From positions 1-17,639 of the forward strand of contig JBIKSZ010000054.1 of the NCBI GenBank assembly GCA_044348345.1: DNA of 17,639 bases, given 5' to 3'. This DNA comes from Falsiroseomonas sp044348345. Lineage in GTDB: Bacteria > Pseudomonadota > Alphaproteobacteria > Acetobacterales > Acetobacteraceae. A program made the translations under genes and the position numbers. Shown here piece by piece: positions 1-7,381 of the stretch (position 1 is the first letter of the stretch; every line of letters starts with the position of its first letter). The notes beneath the pieces are model-generated. The model was not told the DNA's origin. It did no database searches and worked only from the letters and a program-made list of their open reading frames with translations.

Positions 1-759
<759 letters not shown>

Positions 760-826
760 GAGCGCGGCGCCCGATCGCGCAGCGCCGCAGGCGCGGAGCG
801 TGAATCGGCCGCCCGGGAGAAAGCAG

Positions 827-2113
827 ATGGCGACGAACATCCTGATGCCCGCGCTCTCGCCCACCATGACGGAGGGCACGCTCGCGCGCTGGCTGAAGAA
901 GGAAGGCGAGCAGGTCAAGGCGGGCGACATCATCGCCGAGATCGAGACCGACAAGGCGACGATGGAAGTCGAAGCCGTGGATGAAGGCATCCTCGGCAAG
1001 ATCCTTGTCCCCGGCGGCACCGCGGCGGTGAAGGTGAACGATGTGATCGCCGTGCTGGTGGAGCCCGGTGAATCCGCCGATGCCGCGCCTGCTGCGAAGC
1101 CCGCGTCGGCTGCGGCCGCGCCGAAGCCGAGTGCGGCGCCGGCAGCCGCGCCGGTCGCAGCACCTGTCGCTGTGCCGGCACCGAATGGCCATGCGGCGTC
1201 GGCGGGCGATCGCATCGCCGTCTCGCCGCTTGCGAAGCGGATGGCGAGCCAGGCCGGTCTCGACCTGTCGCGCGTGGCGGGCAGTGGTCCGAATGGGCGG
1301 ATCGTGAAGGCCGATGTGGTAGCCGGGCTCGCCAAGGGCCCGGCGCCGCAGGCCGCCGCTGCGCCGGTGCCAGCCGCGCGCATGCCGGCCGCGCCGGTCA
1401 ATACGGCAGCACTCGGCGCGCACAGCGCCGTGCCGCACAGCACGATGCGCAAGGTCATCGCGCGGCGGCTGTCAGAATCCAAGCAGAACGTCCCGCACTT
1501 CTACGTCTCGATGGATATCGAGCTGGACGCGCTGCTGGCGCTGCGCGGGCAGCTCAACGCAGCCTCTCCGAAGGACGGGGCGGGCGCGTTCAAGCTCTCG
1601 GTCAACGACATGATCATCAAGGCCGCGGCGGTCGCGCTGCGTCGCCTGCCGAAGGTCAATGCGTCCTGGACCGAGGATGCGACGCTGCTCTACGACGATG
1701 TGGACATCTCGGTCGCCGTCTCCATCCCCGATGGGCTGATCACGCCGATCGTCCGCAAGGCCGACCAGAAGGGGCTTGTGGCGATCAGCAGCGAGATGAA
1801 GGACCTGGCCGCGCGCGCCAAGGCCGGCAAGCTGAAGCCCGAGGAATTCCAGGGCGGCGGCTTCAGCATCTCCAACATGGGCATGTATGGCGTGCGCGAC
1901 TTCGCGGCCATCATCAACCCGCCGCAGGCCGGTATCCTGGCGGTCTCGGCCGGCGAGCAGCGGCCGGTGGTGAAGGGCGGGCAGCTGGCGGTCGCGACCG
2001 TGATGACCTGCACGCTGTCGGTGGACCACCGCATCGTGGATGGTGCACTGGCCGCGGAATGGATCGCGGAGTTCAAGCGCATCGTCGAGAACCCGCTGTC
2101 GCTGATGCTCTAG
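827..2113 (+). CDS. pdhC: Dihydrolipoamide acetyltransferase, E2 of pyruvate dehydrogenase
   Basis: This is the core of the pyruvate dehydrogenase complex (also called aceF). It moves the acetyl group from E1 to CoA on a swinging lipoyl arm. The protein is 428 residues. A single lipoyl domain spans about 1-80, with the lipoylated lysine at K43 in the ETDKATMEVE context. An Ala/Pro-rich flexible linker covers about 83-125. The peripheral subunit-binding domain is at about 128-168 (VSPLAKRMA, then GSGPNGRIVKADV). A second Ala/Pro linker precedes the catalytic domain (about 200-428), whose HRIVDG motif carries H401 and D405. The ATG at 827 was chosen because MATNILMPALSPTM is the family's standard N-terminus and GGGAGA lies about 7-12 bases before it; the open frame extends upstream into pdhB only as an out-of-frame shadow. 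K43 would be the substrate of the LipA encoded at 4097. Confidence 0.97.
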   Translation: MATNILMPALSPTMTEGTLARWLKKEGEQVKAGDIIAEIETDKATMEVEAVDEGILGKILVPGGTAAVKVNDVIAVLVEPGESADAAPAAKPASAAAAPKPSAAPAAAPVAAPVAVPAPNGHAASAGDRIAVSPLAKRMASQAGLDLSRVAGSGPNGRIVKADVVAGLAKGPAPQAAAAPVPAARMPAAPVNTAALGAHSAVPHSTMRKVIARRLSESKQNVPHFYVSMDIELDALLALRGQLNAASPKDGAGAFKLSVNDMIIKAAAVALRRLPKVNASWTEDATLLYDDVDISVAVSIPDGLITPIVRKADQKGLVAISSEMKDLAARAKAGKLKPEEFQGGGFSISNMGMYGVRDFAAIINPPQAGILAVSAGEQRPVVKGGQLAVATVMTCTLSVDHRIVDGALAAEWIAEFKRIVENPLSLML

Positions 2114-2116
2114 GCG

Positions 2117-2602
2117 ATGGGCATCCGTCTTCGCGATGCCGGGCCGGAGGACCTTGACCTGGTCCTCCACTACATCCGCTCGCTCGCGGCGTACGAGAAG
2201 CTCGCGCATGAGGTGAAGGCGGATGCGGCAATGCTCGGGCGGTTCCTCTTCGAGGAACCGCGCCGGGCGGAGGCGCTGATCGCGGAATGGGACGGCCGGC
2301 CCGTGGGCTTCGCCGTCTGGTACTACAGTTTTTCGACCTTCCTCGGCCGTCCCTCGCTCTATGTCGAGGATGTCTTCGTGGAGCCGGCGATGCGGGGGAA
2401 GGGGATCGGCAAGGCGGTCTTCGCGCATCTCGCGCGGCGCGCGCTGGCCGAGGGCTGCGGGCGGATGGAGTGGTCGGTGCTGGATTGGAACGCGCCCTCC
2501 ATCGCTTTCTATCGCAGCCTCGGCGCGAAGCCGCGCGAGGGCTGGACGTTGCAGCAACTCACCGGCGACGCGCTCTCCGCGCTCGCCGCAGGTCAAGGAT
2601 AA
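2117..2602 (+). CDS. GNAT N-acetyltransferase, SSAT/thialysine acetyltransferase-like
   Basis: This 161-residue GNAT-family protein should transfer acetyl from acetyl-CoA to an amine. The acetyl-CoA loop is RGKGIG (residues 93-98), and motif B is DWNAPSIAFYRSLGA (about 123-137). The order of its motifs resembles eukaryotic spermidine/spermine N1-acetyltransferase and thialysine acetyltransferase more than a generic GNAT: an early LAAYEKLAHEV, GFAVWYYSFSTFLG, LYVEDVFVEP, WNAPSIAFY and a late EGWTL. The resemblance is from memory; substrate is not determined and could be a polyamine, an amino acid or a protein lysine. The start is 3 bases after the E2 stop and the stop is 5 bases before the E3 start, so it is certainly translated from the pdh transcript. 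Its placement between E2 and E3 is the odd point. Confidence 0.9.
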   Translation: MGIRLRDAGPEDLDLVLHYIRSLAAYEKLAHEVKADAAMLGRFLFEEPRRAEALIAEWDGRPVGFAVWYYSFSTFLGRPSLYVEDVFVEPAMRGKGIGKAVFAHLARRALAEGCGRMEWSVLDWNAPSIAFYRSLGAKPREGWTLQQLTGDALSALAAGQG

Positions 2603-2607
2603 GAAGC

Positions 2608-4002
2608 ATGGCCGAGAGCTTCGACATCGTAGTGGTGGGCGGCGGGCCCGGCGGCTATGTGGCCGCGATCCGCGCGAGCCAGCTCGGCATGAAGACCGCG
2701 CTGGTGGAGCGCGAGAACCTGGGCGGCATCTGCCTGAACTGGGGCTGCATCCCGACCAAGGCGCTGCTGCGCGCGAGCGAGATCAACCACCTTCTCCACA
2801 CGCTCGACCAATACGGCTTCGCGGCCGACAATATCCGCTTCGACTTCCAGAAGGTGATCAAGCGCAGCCGCGGCGTGGCAGGCCAGCTTTCGGCCGGCGT
2901 GAAGCACCTGATGAAGAAGAACAAGGTCACCGTCCTTGACGGCCACGGGAAGCTCGCGGGCCGCGGCAAGGTCGCGGTGACCAAGGACGGCAAGGTGGTC
3001 GCCGAGATCGCGGCGAAGCACATCATCCTGGCGACTGGCGCGCGGGCGCGCGTGATCCCGGGGATGGAACCGGACGGCAAGCTGATCTGGTCCTACCGCG
3101 AGGCGATGACACCGGCCGCGATGCCGAAATCCCTGATCGTCGTCGGGTCGGGTGCGATCGGCAGCGAATTCGCCAGCTTCTACCTGAACATGGGCGCGCA
3201 GGTGACGCTGGTGGAGGTGATGGATCGCATCCTGCCGGTGGAAGATGAGGAGATCAGCGGCTTCGTCCAGAAGGCCTTCGCCAAGCAGGGGATGAAGATC
3301 CTGACCGGCGCGCGGGTGCAGGGCGTGCGCAAGGGCGCCGATAACGTCACCGCCGTGATCGAGGCGGGCGGCAAGGTGCAGGAGATCACGGCCGACCGCC
3401 TGATCTCCGCCGTCGGCATCGTCGGCAATGTCGAGGATCTTGGCCTGGAAGGCACGAAGGTGAAGGTGGATCGGACGCATGTCGTCACCGACGCCTTCGG
3501 CAACACCGGCGAGGCCGGCGTCTATGCCATCGGCGACCTGACCGGCGCGCCCTGGCTGGCGCATAAGGCGAGCCATGAGGCGATCATCACTGTCGAGGCG
3601 ATCGCGGGGAAGCACCCGCATGCGATGGATGTGCTGAACATCCCCGGCTGCACCTATTGCCGCCCGCAAGTGGCCAGCGTCGGTCTGACGGAGAAGCGCG
3701 CTAAGGAGCTTGGCCACGAGGTCCGCGTCGGCCGCTTCCCCTTCATCGGCAATGGCAAGGCCATTGCGATGGGCGAGCCGGAAGGGCTGGTGAAGACCGT
3801 CTTCGACGCCAAGACCGGCGAGTTGCTGGGCGCCCATATGGTCGGGCCGGAGGTGACGGAGATGATCCAGGGCTACGGCATTGCCCGCACCCTGGAATCG
3901 ACCGAGGCCGAGCTTATGCACACCGTTTTCCCGCACCCGACGGTGTCGGAGACGATGCATGAGGCGGTGCTCGACGCCTATGGGCGGGTCATCCACATCT
4001 GA
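2608..4002 (+). CDS. lpdA: Dihydrolipoyl dehydrogenase (E3)
   Basis: This flavoprotein disulfide reductase reoxidises dihydrolipoyl-E2 with NAD+ in the pyruvate dehydrogenase complex, and may also serve 2-oxoglutarate dehydrogenase or glycine cleavage. The 464-residue length is normal. The FAD-binding GGGPGG loop is at 11-16, and the redox-active disulfide is C42 and C47 in GGICLNWGCIPTK. The NAD-binding loop is VVGSGAIGSEF (178-188), and a second FAD contact region is VYAIGDLTG (306-313). The catalytic pair H443 and E448 sits in FPHPTVSE. There is no fused lipoyl domain at the N-terminus, unlike some E3 proteins. The ATG at 2608 follows an AAGGA ribosome binding site at 2595-2599 that lies inside the end of the preceding acetyltransferase gene, so the two are probably translationally linked. 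Confidence 0.97.
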   Translation: MAESFDIVVVGGGPGGYVAAIRASQLGMKTALVERENLGGICLNWGCIPTKALLRASEINHLLHTLDQYGFAADNIRFDFQKVIKRSRGVAGQLSAGVKHLMKKNKVTVLDGHGKLAGRGKVAVTKDGKVVAEIAAKHIILATGARARVIPGMEPDGKLIWSYREAMTPAAMPKSLIVVGSGAIGSEFASFYLNMGAQVTLVEVMDRILPVEDEEISGFVQKAFAKQGMKILTGARVQGVRKGADNVTAVIEAGGKVQEITADRLISAVGIVGNVEDLGLEGTKVKVDRTHVVTDAFGNTGEAGVYAIGDLTGAPWLAHKASHEAIITVEAIAGKHPHAMDVLNIPGCTYCRPQVASVGLTEKRAKELGHEVRVGRFPFIGNGKAIAMGEPEGLVKTVFDAKTGELLGAHMVGPEVTEMIQGYGIARTLESTEAELMHTVFPHPTVSETMHEAVLDAYGRVIHI

Positions 4003-4040
4003 CGGGCAAAGCTGCGGGAGGAGAGGGCCGGGGAAGGTCG

Positions 4041-4070
4041 CCCCGTCCCGCGATCCCGCGATTGACGGGG
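4041..4070 (+). other. Hairpin with internal tandem 8-base repeat before lipA
   Basis: The 94-base gap between lpdA and lipA holds a perfect 7-base inverted repeat, CCCCGTC (4041-4047) and GACGGGG (4064-4070), with a 16-base loop. Overlapping the loop is an exact tandem duplication of CCCGCGAT (4047-4054 and 4055-4062). No T-run follows, so it is not a classic intrinsic terminator. The G-rich right arm is the nearest purine-rich stretch to the lipA start, though too far from it for a normal ribosome binding site. It could trim or attenuate the transcript between E3 and lipA, or could be chance in GC-rich DNA. Confidence 0.35.
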
Positions 4071-4096
4071 GGCGGCCGCGCCGCCAGATGTTGCCC

Positions 4097-5110
4097 ATGA
4101 CCACGCGCGTGGAAATCGACCACCGGAAGCCAGCCGAGCCCCGCCCCGCGGAGCCAGGGCGCGAAACGCTGCGCGGCGCGGACCGCCATCCGGAGAAGGC
4201 GCATCGCCCCGACAACCCCATCCAGCGCAAGCCCGCCTGGATCCGGGTGAAAGCGCCGACCAGCCCGGTCTATCGCGAAACCCAGGCTCTGATGCGCGAG
4301 CACAAGCTGGTCACGGTGTGCGAGGAAGCCGCCTGCCCGAATATCGGGGAGTGCTGGTCGCAGCGCCACGCCACCATGATGATCATGGGCGAGACCTGCA
4401 CCCGCGCCTGTTCCTTCTGCAACGTCGCGACCGGCATTCCGAAGGCGCTGGATACGGATGAGCCGCGCCGCGTTGGCGATGCCGTCGCCAAGCTTGGCCT
4501 GCAGCATGTCGTGGTCACCTCCGTGGACCGCGATGACCTTCGCGATGGCGGGGCCGAGCATTTCGCCGAGACGATCCGCGCGATCCGCGCGGCGTCGCCG
4601 GGCACGACGATCGAGATCCTGACGCCCGACTTCCTCCGCAAGGACGGCGCGCTTGAGGTGGTGGTCGCGGCGCGGCCGGATGTGTTTAACCACAACCTCG
4701 AAACCGTGCCGGCGCTCTACCCCACCATCCGCCCCGGCGCGCGCTACTACCATTCGCTGCGGCTGCTGGACCGGGTGAAGCAGCTCGATCCCTCCATCTT
4801 CACCAAATCTGGCCTGATGGTCGGCCTTGGCGAGAAGCGGATCGAGGTGCTGCAGGTGATGGACGATCTGCGCAGCGCCGAGGTGGATTTCCTCACCATC
4901 GGCCAGTACCTGCAGCCCACGGTGAAGCACGCCGCGCTGGATCGCTTCGTCACGCCCGAGGAATTCGCCGACTACGCCCAGGTCGCGCGCGGCAAGGGTT
5001 TTCTTCTCGTCTCCGCGACGCCGCTGACGCGCAGTTCCTACCACGCCGACCGCGACTTCGCCGCGTTGCGCGAGGCGCGCGAGGCGCAGCTCAAGGCCAG
5101 GGCCGCCTAA
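4097..5110 (+). CDS. lipA: Lipoyl synthase (radical SAM)
   Basis: LipA inserts two sulfurs into protein-bound octanoyl groups, making the lipoyl cofactor of E2 enzymes. The protein is about 337 residues. The auxiliary-cluster cysteines form CEEAACPNIGEC (C75, C80, C86), and the radical SAM cluster motif is CTRACSFC (C101, C105, C108). The C-terminal RSSYHA motif (about 312-317), which helps ligate the auxiliary cluster, is present. All features for activity are therefore visible. The start is uncertain: ATG at 4097 (MTTRVEIDH) and ATG at 4088 (MLPMTTRV) are both in frame, and neither has a convincing ribosome binding site; I chose 4097 for its more usual N-terminus. The gene lies in the pdh cluster, next to its E2 substrate. 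It is followed after 10 bases by the COQ10-like gene. The octanoyltransferase LipB is not in the window. Confidence 0.96.
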   Translation: MTTRVEIDHRKPAEPRPAEPGRETLRGADRHPEKAHRPDNPIQRKPAWIRVKAPTSPVYRETQALMREHKLVTVCEEAACPNIGECWSQRHATMMIMGETCTRACSFCNVATGIPKALDTDEPRRVGDAVAKLGLQHVVVTSVDRDDLRDGGAEHFAETIRAIRAASPGTTIEILTPDFLRKDGALEVVVAARPDVFNHNLETVPALYPTIRPGARYYHSLRLLDRVKQLDPSIFTKSGLMVGLGEKRIEVLQVMDDLRSAEVDFLTIGQYLQPTVKHAALDRFVTPEEFADYAQVARGKGFLLVSATPLTRSSYHADRDFAALREAREAQLKARAA

Positions 5111-5120
5111 GACCCCGCCC

Positions 5121-5624
5121 ATGCCCACCCACGCCGAGAAGAAAGTGCTGCCCTACACGTCGGAGCAGCTGTTCGAGATGGTGGCCGATGTGCGCCGCTA
5201 TCCGGAATTCCTGCCCTGGTGCGTCGGCGCGCGCATCATCTCCCGCACCGAAACCGAGCTGGTCGCGGACCTGACCATCGGCTTCAAGATGTTCCGCGAG
5301 ACGTTCCGGAGCCAGGTCACGCTGGAGCACCCGCACCATGTGCATGTGCGCTACCTGACCGGGCCCTTCCGCTACCTGAACAACCATTGGCGCTTCCGGC
5401 CCGTCCAGAATGGTGGCGCGCAGGACGCGCGCGGGCCTGCGACCGAAGTCGATTTCTTCGTCGATTTCGAATTCAAGTCGCGCCTTTTGCAGGCCGTTAT
5501 CGGCACCGTCTTCAACGAGGCCGTGCGCATGATGGTCCGCGCCTTCGAGCGCCGCGCCTATGCGCTCTATCGCCGCAGCGCCCCGCCGGCTTCCGCCCCC
5601 GCCGAACCTGCGCCGACGGCCTGA
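5121..5624 (+). CDS. COQ10/RatA-type START-domain protein
   Basis: This 167-residue protein belongs to the polyketide cyclase/START-like family that contains mitochondrial COQ10, a ubiquinone-binding chaperone needed for respiration, and E. coli RatA. The family hallmark is clear: SEQLFEMVADVRRYPEFLPWCVGARI near residues 14-40 (PEFLPWC being diagnostic), then LTIGFKMFRETFRSQV, GPFRYLNNHWRF and a VDFFVDFEFKSRLLQ strand-helix end. There is no signal peptide or membrane segment. An Ala/Pro-rich tail of about 15 residues closes the protein. Alphaproteobacterial members are commonly found right after lipA, as here. A quinone-related role is the more likely one; the RatA name (ribosome anti-association) comes from E. 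coli, and no toxin-antitoxin partner is seen here. Confidence 0.88.
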   Translation: MPTHAEKKVLPYTSEQLFEMVADVRRYPEFLPWCVGARIISRTETELVADLTIGFKMFRETFRSQVTLEHPHHVHVRYLTGPFRYLNNHWRFRPVQNGGAQDARGPATEVDFFVDFEFKSRLLQAVIGTVFNEAVRMMVRAFERRAYALYRRSAPPASAPAEPAPTA

Positions 5625-5644
5625 CGCACCCCGCCGCGCCGCGC

Positions 5645-6139
5645 ATGACCGACCGCGTCCCGCCCGCTTTCGATCCCGCCAGCCACCGCATGCTCCCCGA
5701 GCAGCGCTGGTTCGAGGATTTTCGGCTCGGCGAGCGCTTCCCGCTGCCCAGCCGCACCATGACGGAGGCGATCTTCCTCGCCTTCCAGGCGGCCAGCGGC
5801 GACAACCACCCGATCCATTACGACCGCGCCTACTGCCAGTCGCGCGGCCTGCCGGACATGCTGGCGCATGGCTATCTGGTCGCGATCCAGACCGCGGCCG
5901 GCGCCGGCACCCTCCCGCATCTGGTGGAGCACTCGCTCAAGGCCTTCCTGGAGCAGTCGAGCCGCTTCCTGCACCCGGTCTTCGTCGGCGACACGCTCTA
6001 TGCCTGCCTGGAAGTGGATGAGCTCACGCCGAACCGCACCACCGGCGTCGTCGGGCTACGCAGCACCGTCCATAACCAGCGCGGCGTGCTGGTGCTGGAG
6101 GGCCGCCACCGCTACCTGCTGCGCAAGCGTCCGGCCTGA
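5645..6139 (+). CDS. MaoC-like hot-dog hydratase/dehydratase
   Basis: This 164-residue protein has the MaoC (R)-specific enoyl-CoA hydratase fold. The hydratase motif is visible as SGDNHPIHYDRAYCQSRG from about residue 51, carrying the D53 and H58 expected for catalysis, followed by LPDMLAHGYL, which matches the usual region contacting the acyl chain. The family hydrates 2-enoyl-CoA thioesters or dehydrates beta-hydroxyacyl-CoA; the exact substrate cannot be told from the sequence. The ATG at 5645 was chosen because it precedes the conserved region by a normal distance and lies 20 bases after the COQ10-like stop; the upstream open frame overlaps that gene and looks like a shadow. It is the last + strand gene before the molybdate block, and its stop is 8 bases from the stop of the convergent modE-like gene. 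Confidence 0.88.
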   Translation: MTDRVPPAFDPASHRMLPEQRWFEDFRLGERFPLPSRTMTEAIFLAFQAASGDNHPIHYDRAYCQSRGLPDMLAHGYLVAIQTAAGAGTLPHLVEHSLKAFLEQSSRFLHPVFVGDTLYACLEVDELTPNRTTGVVGLRSTVHNQRGVLVLEGRHRYLLRKRPA

Positions 6140-6147
6140 TCCTCGGC

Positions 6148-6570
6148 TCAGCCTGGCGCGAGCTGCGCGCGGAGCCATTCCAGCCGTTCGGCCGCCGCGG
6201 CCTCGGCCAGGGCCTCGATCTCCCGATAGGCGGACAGCACCTCGGTGCCGAAGGGCGTCAGCGCGGTGCCGCCACCGCGCGCGCCGCCCTTGGCGGGCGC
6301 CACGACGGCTTCTCGGAAATGCGCGTTCATTGCGGCCACGAGGTCCCAGGCGCGCTGGTAGGACATGCCCATCCGCCGCCCCGCCGCGGCGATGGAACCG
6401 GTTTCGCGGATCGCCTCCAGCAGCTCCGCCTTGCCCGGGCCGAAGGGCTCGCCCGCAGCCAGCAGGATGCGGATGCGCAGCCTTCCGCCGCCCCGGGATG
6501 GGGTCTCGGCAAGCGGCGGGGCTGGGGCATCCGGCATGGGGCGGGTCCGGCTTGATCTATCTGCCGTCAT
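6148..6570 (-). CDS. ModE-type winged-helix transcriptional regulator, DNA-binding domain only
   Basis: This 140-residue protein matches the N-terminal DNA-binding half of ModE, the molybdate-responsive repressor. The LysR-like winged helix-turn-helix covers about 44-110: GPGKAELLEAIRETGSI, AAAGRRMGMSYQRAWDLVAAMN and a wing with Gly-rich GGARGGGTALTPFG. A helical, Ala/Glu-rich tail (111-135) may mediate dimerisation. The C-terminal TOBE/Mop domains that bind molybdate in E. coli ModE are absent. Such short members are common in alphaproteobacteria. It diverges from modABC, so control of molybdate uptake is the obvious role (inference). The ATG at 6570 is favoured because it gives a full-length N-terminal extension; a second ATG at 6537 (MPDAPAPP) is possible. 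No strong ribosome binding site precedes either. Confidence 0.88.
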   Translation of the reverse strand: MTADRSSRTRPMPDAPAPPLAETPSRGGGRLRIRILLAAGEPFGPGKAELLEAIRETGSIAAAGRRMGMSYQRAWDLVAAMNAHFREAVVAPAKGGARGGGTALTPFGTEVLSAYREIEALAEAAAAERLEWLRAQLAPG

Positions 6571-6579
6571 GGATATCGT
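6552..6579 (+). promoter_or_regulatory. Possible sigma70-type promoter for modABC
   Basis: TTGATC (6552-6557) and TATCGT (6574-6579) match the -35 and -10 hexamers at 4 of 6 positions each, with 16 bases between them. Transcription would start near 6586, about 30 bases before the modA ATG. The -35 box would lie inside the start of the divergent modE-like gene. Promoters of high-GC alphaproteobacteria often diverge from this consensus, so the call is tentative, but its overlap with the inverted repeat at 6572-6593 is consistent with repression. Confidence 0.3.
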
Positions 6580-6593
6580 CTGTGGGAGATAAC
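6572..6593. promoter_or_regulatory. Candidate ModE operator between modE-like gene and modA
   Basis: The 45-base divergent gap contains an imperfect inverted repeat: GATATC (6572-6577), a 10-base spacer and GATAAC (6588-6593), matching at 5 of 6 arm positions. Known ModE boxes are AT-rich palindromes with TAT/ATA-containing arms and a short spacer, so this is similar in layout but not a textbook match. It sits beside the start of the regulator and covers the likely -10 region of modA, a position that could let one bound dimer control both directions. Confidence 0.4.
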
Positions 6594-6615
6594 GCAACCC
6601 TGTCCTGGAGCCTGG

Positions 6616-7377
6616 ATGCGCCGTCGCCCCCTGCTGGCCGCGTTTGCCGCCCTGGCCGCCGCACCGGCGCGCGCCCAGGCCGGCGCGACGGTCTTCGCCG
6701 CGGCGAGCCTGACGGATGCGCTGCGAGCGCTCGCCCAGGACTGGGCCGCGCGGGGCAACCCGGCGCCGCGCTACTCCTTCGCCGCCTCCTCGGCGCTTGC
6801 GCGCCAGATCGAGCAGGGGGCGCCGGCCGATCTGTTCCTCTCGGCTGACGAGGCCTGGATGGATGTTCTGCAGTCGCGCGGCCTGATCGAGGCCACGACG
6901 CGGCGCAGCCCGATCGGCAATGCGCTGGTGCTGATCGCGCCGTCTGACCGCGCGCGCCCCATCACGCTGGCGCGCGGGACCGATCTGCTCGCGCTGGCGG
7001 CGGGTGGGCGCATCGCCACGGGCGATCCGGCCCATGTCCCGGCCGGGCGCTATGCGCAGGCGGCGCTCGAATGGATGGGACAATGGCAGGCGGTGGCGCC
7101 GCGCCTCGCACGCGCCGACAATGTCCGCGCCGCGCTGCTGCTGGTGGAGCGTGGTGAGGCGCCGCTCGGCATTGTCTATGCGACCGACGCGGCCGCCGCG
7201 CGCGGCGTGACCGTGATCGGCACCTTCCCGTCCGGCAGCCACCCGCCCATCACCTATCCTGTCGCGCTCACCCGCCGCGGCGGGGCGAGCGCCGAGGCGC
7301 GGGCGCTGCACGCCTTCCTGACCGGGCCGGAGGCTGCCGCCACCTGGCAGCGCTTCGGCTTCACGCTGCCCGGCTGA
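6616..7377 (+). CDS. modA: Molybdate ABC transporter, periplasmic binding protein
   Basis: ModA captures molybdate (or tungstate) in the periplasm and delivers it to ModBC. The 253-residue length is typical. An N-terminal signal peptide is visible: MRRRP, a hydrophobic LLAAFAALAAA stretch and an APARAQA cleavage region near residue 21. The mature protein begins with the family pattern VFAAASLTDAL, followed by YSFAASSALARQIEQGAPADLFLSAD, where the small polar residues contact the oxyanion. Later family segments are GNALVLIAPSD, TGDPAHVPAGRYAQAAL, LLLVERGEAPLGIVYATDA and a C-terminal FLTGPEAAATWQRFGF. A GGAG ribosome binding site lies about 5 bases before the ATG. The gene diverges from the modE-like regulator and is followed by modB after 4 bases, so modABC is one operon. 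Confidence 0.96.
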   Translation: MRRRPLLAAFAALAAAPARAQAGATVFAAASLTDALRALAQDWAARGNPAPRYSFAASSALARQIEQGAPADLFLSADEAWMDVLQSRGLIEATTRRSPIGNALVLIAPSDRARPITLARGTDLLALAAGGRIATGDPAHVPAGRYAQAALEWMGQWQAVAPRLARADNVRAALLLVERGEAPLGIVYATDAAAARGVTVIGTFPSGSHPPITYPVALTRRGGASAEARALHAFLTGPEAAATWQRFGFTLPG

Positions 7378-7381
7378 GGCG

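Noticed and set aside
782..794. GCGCC-GCA-GGCGC mini-hairpin between pdhB and the E2 gene
   Set aside because: A 5-base stem without a T-run is expected by chance at this GC content.
2593..4230. Long open frame of 545 codons on the - strand opposite lpdA
   Set aside because: Its protein is rich in His, Arg and Asp without family motifs, and lies wholly antisense to an unmistakable E3 gene; long antisense frames are expected in GC-rich DNA.
5121..5624. Toxin of a RatA/RatB toxin-antitoxin pair
   Set aside because: The family label RatA is shared, but no small RatB-like partner gene flanks it, and the lipA context fits the COQ10-like role better.
6616..6690. Twin-arginine export signal for ModA
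   Set aside because: The N-terminus has RRR followed by a hydrophobic stretch, but the full S/T-RR-x-F-L-K pattern is absent; an ordinary Sec signal is the simpler reading.
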